Assembly: GCF_000422565.1 (NCBI RefSeq)
Contig: NZ_AUMA01000018.1
Location: 1-54,350 of the forward strand
DNA length: 54,350 nucleotides
Origin: Desulfovibrio aminophilus DSM 12254
GTDB lineage: Bacteria; Desulfobacterota; Desulfovibrionia; Desulfovibrionales; Desulfovibrionaceae
Direction: 5' to 3'
Both the position numbers and the translations under genes were made by a program. Below are positions 1 through 8,435 of the stretch, in pieces. The first letter of the stretch is position 1. The number at the start of each line of letters is the position of its first letter. The notes under the pieces are model-generated. The model was not told the origin of the DNA and ran no database searches. It was given only the letters and a program-made list of their open reading frames with translations.

Positions 1-446
1 AGGCCGTCCTCCCCGTGCAGATAGAACCAGATGGTCATGGCCAAGTAAGCCGCGCAGTCTTCGCCTTCTTTTGAGTTGTGCGTCACCTTGGCGCTGGAAC
101 CGGCCATCACGATCATATCCCAAACGCCCCCGCCCCGCATGAGGAACGGGATCGGCGACACGCGCATGGCGGCCCCGTTCCCGGGGCTGCCGTAGGGCCC
201 CATGTCGGGGTTGCCCACCCACAGCCGGAACATCGGCCCGTAGCCCCGGCCGGGGTACTTCCCGGCCCACTTCCGGTACGCGGCGGCGAAGTCCTGGTCG
301 GTGAGCATGGCCTCCGCCGTGGCGACGGTAAGCACGGTGTCGTCGGTGAAGAAGCTCCGCTCGTCCAGGAGCGGGAAGTCTGTCGAAAGGTAGTTGTGCC
401 GTTCGTACTGGCTTCCCGCGAGGTCGCCTATGATTGCTCCGTACAT
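1..446 (-). CDS. ADP-ribosylglycohydrolase family protein (3' part outside window)
   Basis: The minus strand reads MYGAIIGDLAGSQYE, then FFTDDTVLTVATAEAM, GNGAAMRVSPIPF and KVTHNSKEG. This is the order of N-terminal motifs in the ADP-ribosylglycohydrolase (DraG/ARH) fold, including the FTDDT aspartates that bind the metal pair. Family members remove ADP-ribose from proteins or small molecules. The start is ATG at 446 with GGAGG (453-457) six bases upstream. About 148 residues are visible and the frame stays open to the window edge. It lies inside the element next to tRNA-Arg, so it is probably cargo of that phage or island. Its substrate cannot be told from sequence. Confidence 0.85.
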   Translation of the reverse strand, partial: MYGAIIGDLAGSQYERHNYLSTDFPLLDERSFFTDDTVLTVATAEAMLTDQDFAAAYRKWAGKYPGRGYGPMFRLWVGNPDMGPYGSPGNGAAMRVSPIPFLMRGGGVWDMIVMAGSSAKVTHNSKEGEDCAAYLAMTIWFYLHGEDG

Positions 447-520
447 TCCAAGCCTCCGCTTCGGTTTTTTGGGGGGACTCTTGCGGCGGATAAACCCGGC
501 AGGGCGGACCTCGGCCAGAA

Positions 521-546
521 AATGAAAAGCCCTCCGTGCGGAGGGC
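521..546 (-). terminator. Rho-independent terminator
   Basis: Read on the minus strand, an 8-bp perfect GC-rich stem (529-536 with 539-546, two-base loop) is followed by TTTTCATTTTC. It lies between the small gene at 692-901 and the ADP-ribosylglycohydrolase gene, so the two are probably separate transcripts. Confidence 0.7.
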
Positions 547-691
547 CATTGGTTGAGTCTGCATTGCATGGCCCCTTGCGGGCTGGCTTTGGCACCTTGC
601 ATCTCGCAGGTTGCCGTGCGGTCATCGGGCCAGTTCCCTCACGCACTCTTCATGTGTCGGTCTGAAAGATAGCCCGCCTCTCGGCCGGGCG

Positions 692-901
692 TCAATCCCC
701 TTTGGCGGCGGGAAGCGGCTCGTCCAGCTTGGCGGCCAAGTCTCGCAGCGTGTTCCCCAGGCCATAGACGGCCTCGCCTTCCAGGGCGAGCCCTTCACGG
801 GCGGTCAGGGAATCCGCGAGGAAGAGAAGTTGCGCCCGCACTTCAACCTGCCGGGCGCTGGAAAGATTGCCTCCGGTCGTGGTATCCTTCACGTCAGCCA
901 T
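692..901 (-). CDS. small hypothetical protein of the integrative element
   Basis: This is a 69-residue protein beginning MADVKDTTTGGNLSSARQVE. The ATG at 901 has a GGAGG box a few bases upstream, so I prefer it to the longer open frame starting at 982. The middle part (QLLFLADSLTAREGLALEGEA) is helical and resembles small phage or plasmid proteins of the DUF3077 kind, but I cannot assign it. It lies downstream of the integrase on the same strand. Confidence 0.5.
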   Translation of the reverse strand: MADVKDTTTGGNLSSARQVEVRAQLLFLADSLTAREGLALEGEAVYGLGNTLRDLAAKLDEPLPAAKGD

Positions 902-1009
902 TTCTCGAACCTCCACAGTTCGGGTTTTGGTCAGGCCCGGCGGGGTGCGGCGAAACACTCCCCCGGGCCGTTCTATCGGCAAGCCCCGGCACGATGCCGG
1001 GGCCGTGCT

Positions 1010-2224
1010 TCATTCTCCGCTTGCCGCCCGGATCGGGATCACCTTGCCGCCTTGGCGAAGGCCGTCCAGGAAGTCCGCCCATGCCTGCATCATGCGGCGG
1101 CGCTCGGGAAGAAACTCCGCGAAGTTGTACGCCGCCCGCACCTTGTTCCGCTCGGCATGGGAAAGTTGGCGCTCTATGGCGTCCGGGTTCCAGCCCTGTT
1201 CATTCAAGAGCGTTGTCGCAGTGGACCGGAAGCCGTGGCCTGTCACTTGGTCGGTCGAGTAGCCCATGTAGCGCAGGGCCGCGTTGACCGTGTTCTCACT
1301 CATCGGTTTGGCCGAGGACCGGACGCCGGGGAAGACATACTTGCCCTTGCCGGTCAGGGGGTGAAGCTCCCGTAGGACCGCGACGGCCTGCCGGGACAGG
1401 GGCACGATATGCTGCGTCCGCATCTTCATTTTCTCGGCCGGGATGCGCCATTCTGCCGCTTCAAGGTCAACCTCGGACCACTCGGCATGGCGGAGTTCCC
1501 CAGGCCGAACAAAGAGCAGGGGGGCCAGCCGTAGGGCACAGCGGACCACGTGGGAGCCCTGGTAGGCGTCGATGGTCCGCAGGAGTTCCCCGAGTTCCTT
1601 GGGGTCGGTGATGCTCGGGTGATGCTTTTCCTTGGTGGGGGTCAGGGCTCCCCGAAGATCGCCCGAAGGATCGCGCTCCGCCTTGCCGCAGGCCACGGCG
1701 TAGCGGAAGACCTGCCCGCAGTTCTGCAAGGCCCGATGCGCCGTCTCAATGGCCCCTCGGGCCTCGATGCGGCGCATGACCGTCAGAAGTTCCGGGGCGT
1801 TGATTTCGTGAATAGGCCGTGATCCGATGAAGGGGAACACGTCTTTCCGAAGCCGGGTCAGGATGCGCCCGGCGTGGGGCGCGGTCCACTTTTTACGGAA
1901 CCGCTCGAACCACTCCGAGGCGACGGCTTCAAAAGTTTCTCCTCCGGCCTGGGCTTCGGCCCTCTCTTTCCTGGCGGCGCTCGGGTCGATGCCTTGCGCC
2001 AGAAGCTTGCGGGCCTCGTCGCGGCGCTCCCTGGCCTGGGCAAGCGAAACCTCGGGGAAGGTGCCGAGGCTCAAGCGGTTTTCACGCCCGGCGAGCCAGT
2101 AGCGCAACCTCCACCACTTCCCGCCCGAAGGCGCAACCTCCAGATAGAGGCCCCTTTCATCCTTGAGGATGTACCGCTTTGCCTTGGGCTTCGCGCCCTG
2201 TACAGCTACGTTCGTGAGCGCCAC
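1010..2224 (-). CDS. P4-type tyrosine integrase
   Basis: This 404-residue recombinase has an N-terminal DUF4102 arm-binding domain (about 1-85, with KDERGLYLEV and RLSLGTFPEVSLAQAR), a core-binding domain (about 95-190) and a catalytic domain (about 200-380). The tyrosine recombinase set is present: R240 (VRPGEL), H330-x-x-R333 (HGFR), H356 (LSH) and Y366. The start is GTG at 2224 with GAGGAG upstream; the upstream extension of the open frame does not look coding. Its promoter side points at tRNA-Arg(CCT) 170 bp away, the usual arrangement for an integrase acting at a tRNA 3' end. The element therefore extends left of the window. Iteron-like repeats overlap the start codon. Confidence 0.93.
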   Translation of the reverse strand: MALTNVAVQGAKPKAKRYILKDERGLYLEVAPSGGKWWRLRYWLAGRENRLSLGTFPEVSLAQARERRDEARKLLAQGIDPSAARKERAEAQAGGETFEAVASEWFERFRKKWTAPHAGRILTRLRKDVFPFIGSRPIHEINAPELLTVMRRIEARGAIETAHRALQNCGQVFRYAVACGKAERDPSGDLRGALTPTKEKHHPSITDPKELGELLRTIDAYQGSHVVRCALRLAPLLFVRPGELRHAEWSEVDLEAAEWRIPAEKMKMRTQHIVPLSRQAVAVLRELHPLTGKGKYVFPGVRSSAKPMSENTVNAALRYMGYSTDQVTGHGFRSTATTLLNEQGWNPDAIERQLSHAERNKVRAAYNFAEFLPERRRMMQAWADFLDGLRQGGKVIPIRAASGE

Positions 2225-2302
2225 CGGACAACTCCTCGGGCAGAGTCGGATAACTGCCCCTGTTGTCCGGTAAGTTATCCGGTCCGTTGTCCGGTTGTCA
2301 AC
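2224..2302. repeat. 12-bp iterons at the integrase start and promoter
   Basis: GTTGTCCGG at 2262, GTTATCCGG at 2274 and GTTGTCCGG at 2286 recur with an exact 12-bp period. Inverted copies lie at 2224-2232 (CCGGACAAC, touching the GTG start) and 2247-2254 (CGGATAAC). A further GTTGTCAAC follows at 2294. Such an array beside an integrase fits binding sites for the integrase arm domain, an excisionase or a repressor. Confidence 0.65.
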
Positions 2303-2335
2303 GCACTTCGGCGCACGTCGGTAGACACTAAACCA

Positions 2336-2362
2336 ACAAAAACCCCGGTTTCCCGGGGCTTT
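2336..2362 (-). terminator. terminator of tRNA-Arg(CCT)
   Basis: On the minus strand CCCCGG-GAAA-CCGGGG is followed by TTTTTG, about 35 bases beyond the tRNA CCA end. It should end the tRNA transcript and shield it from the integrase gene. Confidence 0.75.
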
Positions 2363-2395
2363 CTGGTCCTTCTCGGACATGCTTGAATTTCCATT

Positions 2396-2472
2396 TGGTG
2401 TCCCCGGCAGGAATCGAACCTGCGGCCTACAGCTTAGGAGGCTATCGCTCTATCCAACTGAGCTACGGGGAC
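2396..2472 (-). tRNA. tRNA-Arg(CCT), integration target
   Basis: The reverse strand folds into a full cloverleaf: acceptor GTCCCCG/CGGGGAC, D-arm GCTC/GAGC, anticodon stem ATAGC/GCTGT with loop CTCCTAA (anticodon CCT), T-arm with GGTTCGATTCC, and an encoded CCA. The adjoining integrase suggests that the 3' half of this gene is the attachment core. The other copy would lie left of the window. Confidence 0.97.
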
Positions 2473-2558
2473 ACGAACCGCCTCAAGAGCGGGAAAGGGA
2501 ACCTATCCCAAAAGGCCACGGCGAGCAAGGCCGGTCGCCATCGCCCGGTCCCACTCCC

Positions 2559-2586
2559 TTTACAAGCGCGGAAAAGGCCCTATACT
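2559..2586 (+). promoter_or_regulatory. sigma-70-like promoter of the Do protease gene
   Basis: TTTACA (2559-2564) and TATACT (2581-2586) are spaced by 16 bases, about 50 bases before the start codon. Both boxes match the consensus in five of six positions. Confidence 0.6.
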
Positions 2587-2639
2587 CGCGGATACGATTG
2601 AGGCGCCCGCGTTCCCGGCCGCGCCCCCAAGGAGGATTC

Positions 2640-4061
2640 ATGTCATTCAGGAAACCGTCAGCCTTGCTCGTCCTGGCCCTGCTTCTGGCCCTGCCGATCC
2701 AGGCCGCGGCCAAGGCTTCCCTTCCCGAGTTCGCCGACTTGGCGGAACGCGCCGGAAAGGCCGTGGTCAACATCAGCACGGTGAAGACCGCTCCGGCCAC
2801 CAACCCGCTCCAGGAATTCCTCAAGAACCAGCCCAACAGCCCCTTCCGCGAATTCTTCGACCAGTTCATGGGCAACATGCCCATGCAGCCGCGCAAGATG
2901 AGTTCGCTGGGCTCGGGCTTCGTCATTTCCTCCGACGGCTATGTCGCCACGAACAACCACGTCATCGCCGACGCCGACCAGATCACGGTCAAGCTCCAGG
3001 AAAACGGCAAGGAGTACCCGGCCAAAATCGTGGGCCGCGACCCCGAAACCGATCTGGCCCTGCTCAAGATCGAGGCCGGCGACAACCTGCCGGTGCTCTC
3101 CTTCGGCGATTCCGACGCCCTGCGTGTGGGCGAGTGGGTCATGGCCATCGGCAACCCCTTCGGCCTGGGCCACACCGTCACCGCCGGCATCATCAGCGCC
3201 AAGGGCCGGATCATCGGCCAGGGCGCCTTCGACAACTTCATCCAGACCGACGCCAGCATCAACCCCGGCAACTCCGGCGGCCCGCTCATCGACCTGGACG
3301 GCCGGGTCATCGGCATCAACACGGCCATCATCGCCTCCGGCCAGGGCATCGGTTTCGCCATCCCCAGCAACATGGCCGCCAAGATCCTGGACCAGCTCAA
3401 GTCCGGCAAGACGCCCAAGCGCGGCTGGCTGGGCGTGACCATCCAGGGCGTGGACGAGAACACGGCCAAGGCCCTGGGCCTGCCCGGCGCCAAGGGCGCG
3501 CTGGTTTCGGCCGTCTCGCCCGGCGACCCGGCGGACAAGGCCGGGGTCAAGGCCGGCGACGTCATCCTCAAGGTCAACGGCGAACCCGTGGAGGATTCCG
3601 CGGCCCTGCTGCGCACCATCGCGGGCATGGCCCCCGGCGAGAAGGCCACCCTGGGCATCTGGCGTCAGGGCAAGGAAATCTCCCGCAAGGTCACCCTGGA
3701 GGAGCGCGGCCCGAACATCGCGGCCATGGAGCGCGGACAGGGACAGGGCGGCCCGCAGACCAAGGAGCAGGCCGCCGAGGAGATCGGCGTGAGCGTGCGG
3801 CCGGTTTCGCCCCAGGAGGCCCGCGCCCTGGGCATGGACAAGCCGCAAGGGCTGGTCATCACCGGCGTGCGCGAGGGATCGCCCGCGGCCCAGTCCGACG
3901 TGCGGCCCGGCGACGTGGTCCTGGAGGCCAACCAGAATCCCGTTTCCAACGTTGCCGAGTTCCAGAAGATCGTGCGCGAGGACGGCAAGAAACGCGGCGT
4001 GGTCATGCTCCTGCTGAAACGGCAGGGCCGCAACATCTTCCGCACCATCGGGCTGGAATAG
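2640..4061 (+). CDS. Do/HtrA-family periplasmic serine protease
   Basis: This 473-residue protein has a signal peptide (MSFRKPSALLVLALLLALPIQAAA), a trypsin-like domain and two PDZ domains (about 265-355 and 385-470). The catalytic triad is visible as H107 (TNNHV), D138 (ETDLALL) and S212 (GNSGGP). It should degrade or refold misfolded envelope proteins, as DegP and DegQ do. The ATG at 2640 has AAGGAGG seven bases upstream, whereas the long upstream extension of the frame runs through the tRNA. The gene stands alone between its own promoter and a strong terminator. Whether it is DegP- or DegQ-like cannot be settled here. Confidence 0.95.
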   Translation: MSFRKPSALLVLALLLALPIQAAAKASLPEFADLAERAGKAVVNISTVKTAPATNPLQEFLKNQPNSPFREFFDQFMGNMPMQPRKMSSLGSGFVISSDGYVATNNHVIADADQITVKLQENGKEYPAKIVGRDPETDLALLKIEAGDNLPVLSFGDSDALRVGEWVMAIGNPFGLGHTVTAGIISAKGRIIGQGAFDNFIQTDASINPGNSGGPLIDLDGRVIGINTAIIASGQGIGFAIPSNMAAKILDQLKSGKTPKRGWLGVTIQGVDENTAKALGLPGAKGALVSAVSPGDPADKAGVKAGDVILKVNGEPVEDSAALLRTIAGMAPGEKATLGIWRQGKEISRKVTLEERGPNIAAMERGQGQGGPQTKEQAAEEIGVSVRPVSPQEARALGMDKPQGLVITGVREGSPAAQSDVRPGDVVLEANQNPVSNVAEFQKIVREDGKKRGVVMLLLKRQGRNIFRTIGLE

Positions 4062-4080
4062 CAGGACAAACGAAAAACAG

Positions 4081-4120
4081 AGCGGGGGGGAGGTCCTGGG
4101 CTTCTCCCCCCGCTTTTTTT
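4081..4120 (+). terminator. terminator after the Do protease gene
   Basis: GCGGGGGGGAG and CTCCCCCCGC form a GC-rich stem around an 11-base loop, followed directly by seven T residues. Confidence 0.9.
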
Positions 4121-4139
4121 GCGCTATCTTGAATGGATC

Positions 4140-5036
4140 ATGACGTTCGCGGCGACCCTCACGGCTCCGGCCAAGATCAACCTCTTCCTGCGCATCCTCG
4201 GCCGTCGCGCCGACGGCTACCACGAACTGGACACTCTCTTCCTGCCTCTCGCCGAGCCCCGCGACGTTCTGGAGGTCACCCCGGGGGCCCCGGGATCGGG
4301 CCTGACGCTGTCCTGCGCGGACCACGCCCTGGAGGGCCCCGACAACTTGGTGGTCAAGGCCTGGCGACGCTACGCCGAGGCCACGGGCTTCGCCCCGGAC
4401 TTGGCCGTGCGCCTGACGAAAGGCATTCCCACGGGTGCGGGACTGGGCGGCGGCAGCTCGGACGCGGCGTCCATGCTGCTCTTTCTCAACGCCCAGGCCG
4501 GGGCCGCCGCGCTCCCGGGCGACCGGCTCTCGGCGCTGGCCGCGAACCTCGGCGCGGACGTGCCTTTTTTTCTCCTGGGCCGTCCGGCGCGCGCCGGGGG
4601 CATCGGCGACCGCCTGACCCCGACGGAGCCGGACCTCGACGGCCTGACCCTGGTGCTGGTCTGTCCGGATGTGCGCGTCCCCACGGCCTGGGCCTACGCC
4701 CGTTTCGACGAGACCGCCGCCAAGGACCGCCCGCCAACGGCTCCAGGATTCTTGACAAGCGATGAAAGGGGGACTAAAAACCCAAGTTCCCTTTTGCCCC
4801 TGACCCTGTTCAACGACTTCGAGAACGTTGTTTTCCCGGCGTTCCCGGAACTCAGGCGGATCAAGGAGAGGCTCATCGCGGCCGGGGCGGCCGCGGCGGC
4901 CATGAGCGGGAGCGGAGCCAGCATCTTCGCCCTGTTCCGGCAAAAGGAAACAGCGTTGGAGACTGCCCGGAACCTGGCGCGGGGCCAGGACCGCACGTAT
5001 GTCCAGGACTTCCACTGGGGTGTGGCCAAGCGGTAA
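4140..5036 (+). CDS. ispE: 4-diphosphocytidyl-2-C-methyl-D-erythritol kinase
   Basis: This 298-residue GHMP kinase carries the N-terminal APAKINLFLRILGRRADGYHE signature split over its start, the phosphate-binding PTGAGLGGGSSDAA loop, and the C-terminal AAAMSGSGASIFALF motif. It phosphorylates CDP-methylerythritol in the MEP route to isoprenoid precursors. ATG at 4140 fits the family N-terminus; no good ribosome binding site is visible. The last 21 bases, coding WGVAKR and stop, are also the first 21 bases of the downstream tRNA-Gln, so protein end and tRNA share sequence. Confidence 0.93.
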   Translation: MTFAATLTAPAKINLFLRILGRRADGYHELDTLFLPLAEPRDVLEVTPGAPGSGLTLSCADHALEGPDNLVVKAWRRYAEATGFAPDLAVRLTKGIPTGAGLGGGSSDAASMLLFLNAQAGAAALPGDRLSALAANLGADVPFFLLGRPARAGGIGDRLTPTEPDLDGLTLVLVCPDVRVPTAWAYARFDETAAKDRPPTAPGFLTSDERGTKNPSSLLPLTLFNDFENVVFPAFPELRRIKERLIAAGAAAAAMSGSGASIFALFRQKETALETARNLARGQDRTYVQDFHWGVAKR

Positions 5037-5090
5037 GGCGACGGGTTTTGGTCCCGTTATTCGAGGGTTCGAGTCCTTCCACCCCAGCCA
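5016..5090 (+). tRNA. tRNA-Gln(TTG), overlapping the 3' end of ispE
   Basis: The cloverleaf has acceptor TGGGGTG/CACCCCA, anticodon stem ACGGG/CCCGT with loop TTTTGGT (anticodon TTG), T-loop GGTTCGAGTCC and an encoded CCA. The ispE stop codon at 5034-5036 lies within the D-arm region. The tRNA must be cut out of an ispE-prs transcript or made from a promoter inside ispE. Confidence 0.96.
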
Positions 5091-5126
5091 GATTTTTATT
5101 GCGAGGAGATGCAAGGCGGCATGACC

Positions 5127-6065
5127 ATGCACGGGGAACTCAAAATCATCAGCGGATCGGCCAACGTTTCGCTGTCCGAGGCCATTTGCGAGCATCTCGG
5201 CTGCCGGCTTTCGCCCACGTTGCGCGAGACGTTCAGCGACGGCGAGATCCGCATCGAGATCGGCGAGAACGTCCGAGGCGACGACGTCTTCGTGGTCCAG
5301 CCGACCTGTTCGCCGGTGAATTTCCACCTCATGGAGCTGGCCCTCATGCTGGACGCCCTCAAGCGCGCCAGCGCCCGACGCGTGACAGCCGTGATGCCTT
5401 ACTACGGCTATGCCCGCCAAGACCGCAAGGTCGTGCCCCGCGCGCCCATCAGCGCCAAACTGGTGGCCGACATGCTCACCGCCGCGGGCATGCACCGCCT
5501 GGTGACCATCGACCTGCACGCGGGCCAGATTCAGGGCTTCTTCAACTGCCCCGTGGACAACCTCTTCGCCGCGCCCGTGTTCCTCGACTACCTGCGCCGG
5601 GTGGACGGCGACATGGTCATGGTCTCGCCCGACGCGGGCGGCGTGGAACGCGCCCGCGCCTACGCCAAGCGCATGAACGCCGGGTTGGCGATCATCGACA
5701 AACGCCGAGACGCGCCCAACCAGGCCCAGGCCATGAACCTCATCGGCAGCGTCAAGGGCAAGGTGGCCGTGGTCATGGACGACATGATCGACACCGCCGG
5801 AACCATGTGCGCCGCCGCGGACGTGCTCATGAACAACGGCGCCGAGCGGGTTCTGGCCTGCGCCACGCACCCCGTCCTCTCCGGCCCGGCCATCGACCGC
5901 CTGGAGAACTCGGCCTTCAGCGAAGTGGTGGTCAGCAACACCATCCCCCTGGACGGCCGCAAGCTGGCCTGTTCCAAGATCAAGGTTCTGTCCATGGCCG
6001 CCCTGCTGGCCAAGGCCATCAACAACGTGCACACCGAATCCTCGGTGAGCGTGCTTTTCGTATAG
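5127..6065 (+). CDS. prs: ribose-phosphate pyrophosphokinase
   Basis: This 312-residue PRPP synthase begins [20 protein letters not shown]. It has [10 protein letters not shown], the ATP/ribose-5-phosphate motif [21 protein letters not shown], and the PRPP-binding loop [12 protein letters not shown] near residues 215-226. It makes PRPP for nucleotide, histidine and tryptophan synthesis. In-frame ATGs occur at 5109, 5121 and 5127. I prefer 5127 because AAGGCGG lies seven bases upstream and the length matches the family. The gene follows tRNA-Gln and precedes rplY. Confidence 0.95.
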   Translation: MHGELKIISGSANVSLSEAICEHLGCRLSPTLRETFSDGEIRIEIGENVRGDDVFVVQPTCSPVNFHLMELALMLDALKRASARRVTAVMPYYGYARQDRKVVPRAPISAKLVADMLTAAGMHRLVTIDLHAGQIQGFFNCPVDNLFAAPVFLDYLRRVDGDMVMVSPDAGGVERARAYAKRMNAGLAIIDKRRDAPNQAQAMNLIGSVKGKVAVVMDDMIDTAGTMCAAADVLMNNGAERVLACATHPVLSGPAIDRLENSAFSEVVVSNTIPLDGRKLACSKIKVLSMAALLAKAINNVHTESSVSVLFV

Positions 6066-6128
6066 GACGAAAGAAACTTCAGGCCGTCCCCGCCGTGCGG
6101 GCCGAGGCCGCAGCAAGGAGCGATCATT

Positions 6129-6773
6129 ATGGCGAAACTCATGACGTTGAGCGTGCAGGAGCGCACCGAGACGGGCAAGGGCCCCTGCCACCGCCTGCGT
6201 GAGCAGGGTTTCATCCCCGGCGTCTACTATGACGAAAAAGGCGCCAACGTGGCCGTCAAGGTCCTGGAGCTGCCCCTGACCAAGCTCTACGCCAAGGTCG
6301 GCGGCTCCCAAGTCTTCGAACTGGAGATCGAAAAGGGCGGCGCCAAGGAAGTGCTGCCTTCGCTCATCTGGGAAATGAAGATGGATCCGGTCAAGCCCCG
6401 TCCCCAGCACGTGGACTTCCGCGGCGTCGACCTGAACAAGGAGATCCGCGTCCATGTGGCCTTCGAACTCACCGGCAAGCCCGCCGGCGTGGTCAAGGGC
6501 GGTGTGCTCGAACTCTTCCGCGACACCTGTGAAGTGGTGGGCAAGCCTCTGGACATCCCGGAAAAGATTCTGGTCGACGTGAGCGCCCTGGACATCAACG
6601 AGAGCGTGCATGTGGCCAGCGTGCCCATGCCCGCCGGCATCAAGGCCGTGATCGACGACAACTACGCCGTGGCCGGCGTGGTCGTCCCGGCCGAAGAGGC
6701 CGAGGGCGAGGGTGAAGGCGAGGCTCCCGCCGCTGCCGCCGAGCCCGCCAAGGCCGCCAAGGCCGGAGAGTAG
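6129..6773 (+). CDS. rplY: 50S ribosomal protein L25 (long, CTC type)
   Basis: This 214-residue protein has the N-terminal L25 5S-rRNA-binding domain (about 1-95, starting MAKLMTLSVQERTETGKG) and the TL5/CTC C-terminal beta domain (about 100-190). It ends in a Glu/Ala-rich tail. It sits on the 5S rRNA in the central protuberance of the large subunit. AAGGAG precedes the ATG. It forms a unit with prs and ends at a clear terminator. Confidence 0.95.
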   Translation: MAKLMTLSVQERTETGKGPCHRLREQGFIPGVYYDEKGANVAVKVLELPLTKLYAKVGGSQVFELEIEKGGAKEVLPSLIWEMKMDPVKPRPQHVDFRGVDLNKEIRVHVAFELTGKPAGVVKGGVLELFRDTCEVVGKPLDIPEKILVDVSALDINESVHVASVPMPAGIKAVIDDNYAVAGVVVPAEEAEGEGEGEAPAAAAEPAKAAKAGE

Positions 6774-6799
6774 CCTCTCCAGCGAATCGTCGTTTGCTG

Positions 6800-6827
6800 G
6801 GGGCTCCGGGCGACCGGAGCCCCTTTT
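6800..6827 (+). terminator. terminator after rplY
   Basis: A perfect 10-bp stem GGGGCTCCGG/CCGGAGCCCC (6800-6809, 6814-6823) with a four-base loop is followed by TTTT. Confidence 0.85.
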
Positions 6828-6890
6828 CGCCTTTCTGGCGGCGCCGCCCCCGCCTGTCGCGAAACCGGGGCACCGGCCCCAGGGATTTCC

Positions 6891-7532
6891 ATGACGCTCA
6901 AAGGCATCCTCGCCGGACTGGGCAACCCGGGAATGGAGTACGCGGAGACCCGCCACAACTACGGCTTCCTCCTCGTGGATCACCTCCTGGGCATGGCCCG
7001 CGCACGCAAGAGCATGCGCCTGACTCCGCTTCAGGAAAGCGGCGACGCCTTGGCCTACACGGCCAACCTCGGCGGGGCGCCCTGGCTGCTGCTCAAGCCC
7101 ATGACCTACATGAACCGGAGCGGACTGGCGGTGGGCCGTTTCGCCCGGCGTTTCGGACTGCAGCCCGAGGCCGTGGTCGTGGTCCACGACGAGCTGGATC
7201 TGCCCCTGGGCCGCATGAAGCTCAAGCGCGGCGGTTCCTCGGCCGGCCACAACGGCGTGGCCTCGATCATCGAGGAACTGGGCGGGCCGGACTTCTGGCG
7301 CCTGCGTCTGGGCATCGGCAGACCGACGGTCAAACGCGACATGGCGGGCTGGGTTCTGGAGACCTTCGCACCGGAGGAGCGCGCGGTCGTCGCCGAGGTG
7401 TTGCCCGCCGCCGCGAAGGGACTGGACATTTTCCTGCGGCGCGGCGAGGCCCTGGCCGTGCAGTTCCTGAACGCCTTCCGGGTAAAAGGAAATGAGGACG
7501 CCCCCGGCATGGACTCCGCCGGAGATTCTTGA
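6891..7532 (+). CDS. pth: peptidyl-tRNA hydrolase
   Basis: This 213-residue enzyme has the Pth N-terminus (AGLGNPGMEYAETRHNYGF) with its catalytic histidine in RHNYG, then KPMTYMNRSG, VVHDELDLPLG and RGGSSAGHNGVASI. It frees tRNAs from peptidyl-tRNAs that drop off the ribosome. The C-terminus runs about 15 residues past the usual end. The gene lies between rplY and carD, with 58 bases to the carD start. Confidence 0.95.
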   Translation: MTLKGILAGLGNPGMEYAETRHNYGFLLVDHLLGMARARKSMRLTPLQESGDALAYTANLGGAPWLLLKPMTYMNRSGLAVGRFARRFGLQPEAVVVVHDELDLPLGRMKLKRGGSSAGHNGVASIIEELGGPDFWRLRLGIGRPTVKRDMAGWVLETFAPEERAVVAEVLPAAAKGLDIFLRRGEALAVQFLNAFRVKGNEDAPGMDSAGDS

Positions 7533-7590
7533 TACCCTCCCATTGGTGCTTTTCCCGATCTCAGCCGCCCGCAGCCCGAAGGAGCCTTAC

Positions 7591-8121
7591 GTGTTTCAGA
7601 TCAATCAGCTGGTCGTCTATCCCTCGCAGGGCGTGGGCCGGGTGGAGCGTATCGAAAGCCAAGTCATCGGCGGGGTCAAGGCCGATTTCTACATCGTGCG
7701 TATTCTCTCCAACAACGTGACCCTCATGGTCCCGGTGAAAAACGCGCCCAACGTCGGACTGCGCCCGGTGTGCAGCCTGCGCACCGGCCAGGCCATCTTC
7801 GAATCCCTGCGCGACCGTTCCGACTTCACCGGCTACACCGGCCAGAACTGGAACCGCCGCTATCGCGAATACTCGGAAAAACTGAAAAGCGGCGACTTGG
7901 CGGATGTGGCGTACGTACTCAAGGAACTCTTCCTCATCGGCAAGGACAAGGAGCTGTCCTTCGGGGAGAGGCGGCTCCTGGAACAGGCCATGAACCTCGT
8001 CTCCATGGAATTGGCCTACGCCGTCAACAGGGATCAGGAGGACATCAAGGCCGGGATCACCGAGATGTTCAGCGACGTCTTGCAGCTTCGGGAGAAGGAA
8101 AAGTCGGAAAAGCGGGCCTGA
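7591..8121 (+). CDS. CarD-family transcriptional regulator
   Basis: This 176-residue protein opens MFQINQLVVYPSQGVGRVERIE, the CarD/TRCF RNA-polymerase-interacting Tudor-like domain (about 1-60), followed by a helical C-terminal domain. CarD/CdnL proteins bind the RNA polymerase beta subunit and stabilise open promoter complexes. The start is GTG at 7591 with AAGGAG seven bases upstream; the longer frame back into pth lacks such support. It is followed by rho after 314 bases. Confidence 0.9.
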   Translation: MFQINQLVVYPSQGVGRVERIESQVIGGVKADFYIVRILSNNVTLMVPVKNAPNVGLRPVCSLRTGQAIFESLRDRSDFTGYTGQNWNRRYREYSEKLKSGDLADVAYVLKELFLIGKDKELSFGERRLLEQAMNLVSMELAYAVNRDQEDIKAGITEMFSDVLQLREKEKSEKRA

Positions 8122-8435
8122 GGCCCTTGTCAACATGACTCCTTTCGGTTAATCCCCGGGTTGACCGCCCGGGGCGGCGCGCAAGCCGCCGTCATCGTTC
8201 GCCCGGGTGCTGCATCCGGTTTCCCCCCTAGGTTGCCAATAAGAAAACGAGGTTTTTCGGCGTCGGCCTTTTTTGCGGCCGGGAACGCCCGCAGGATAGC
8301 GTTTGTTTCACCCCCGAACCAGGCTCCGTCACATCCCCGCCCCGGCGCGCGACCGGGAAGCCTCCGGGCGCGCGGGGGACGGCTCCGCCCCGGGGTCCGT
8401 ATGACCCCAAGACCACAAAACCCAACGATCAACGT
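8122..8435 (+). other. carD-rho intergenic region (rho leader)
   Basis: This 314-base stretch has no convincing gene. A stem CCCCGGG/CCCGGGG (8154-8160, 8168-8174) and a C-rich, G-poor run near 8300-8430 are visible. Such C-rich leaders suit Rho loading and rho autoregulation in other bacteria, but that link is inference. Confidence 0.35.

Noticed and set aside
2658-7250. 1530-codon open frame on the minus strand
   Set aside because: It lies antisense to the Do protease gene, ispE, tRNA-Gln, prs, rplY and pth. His/Gly/Asp-rich composition is typical of a shadow frame in GC-rich DNA.
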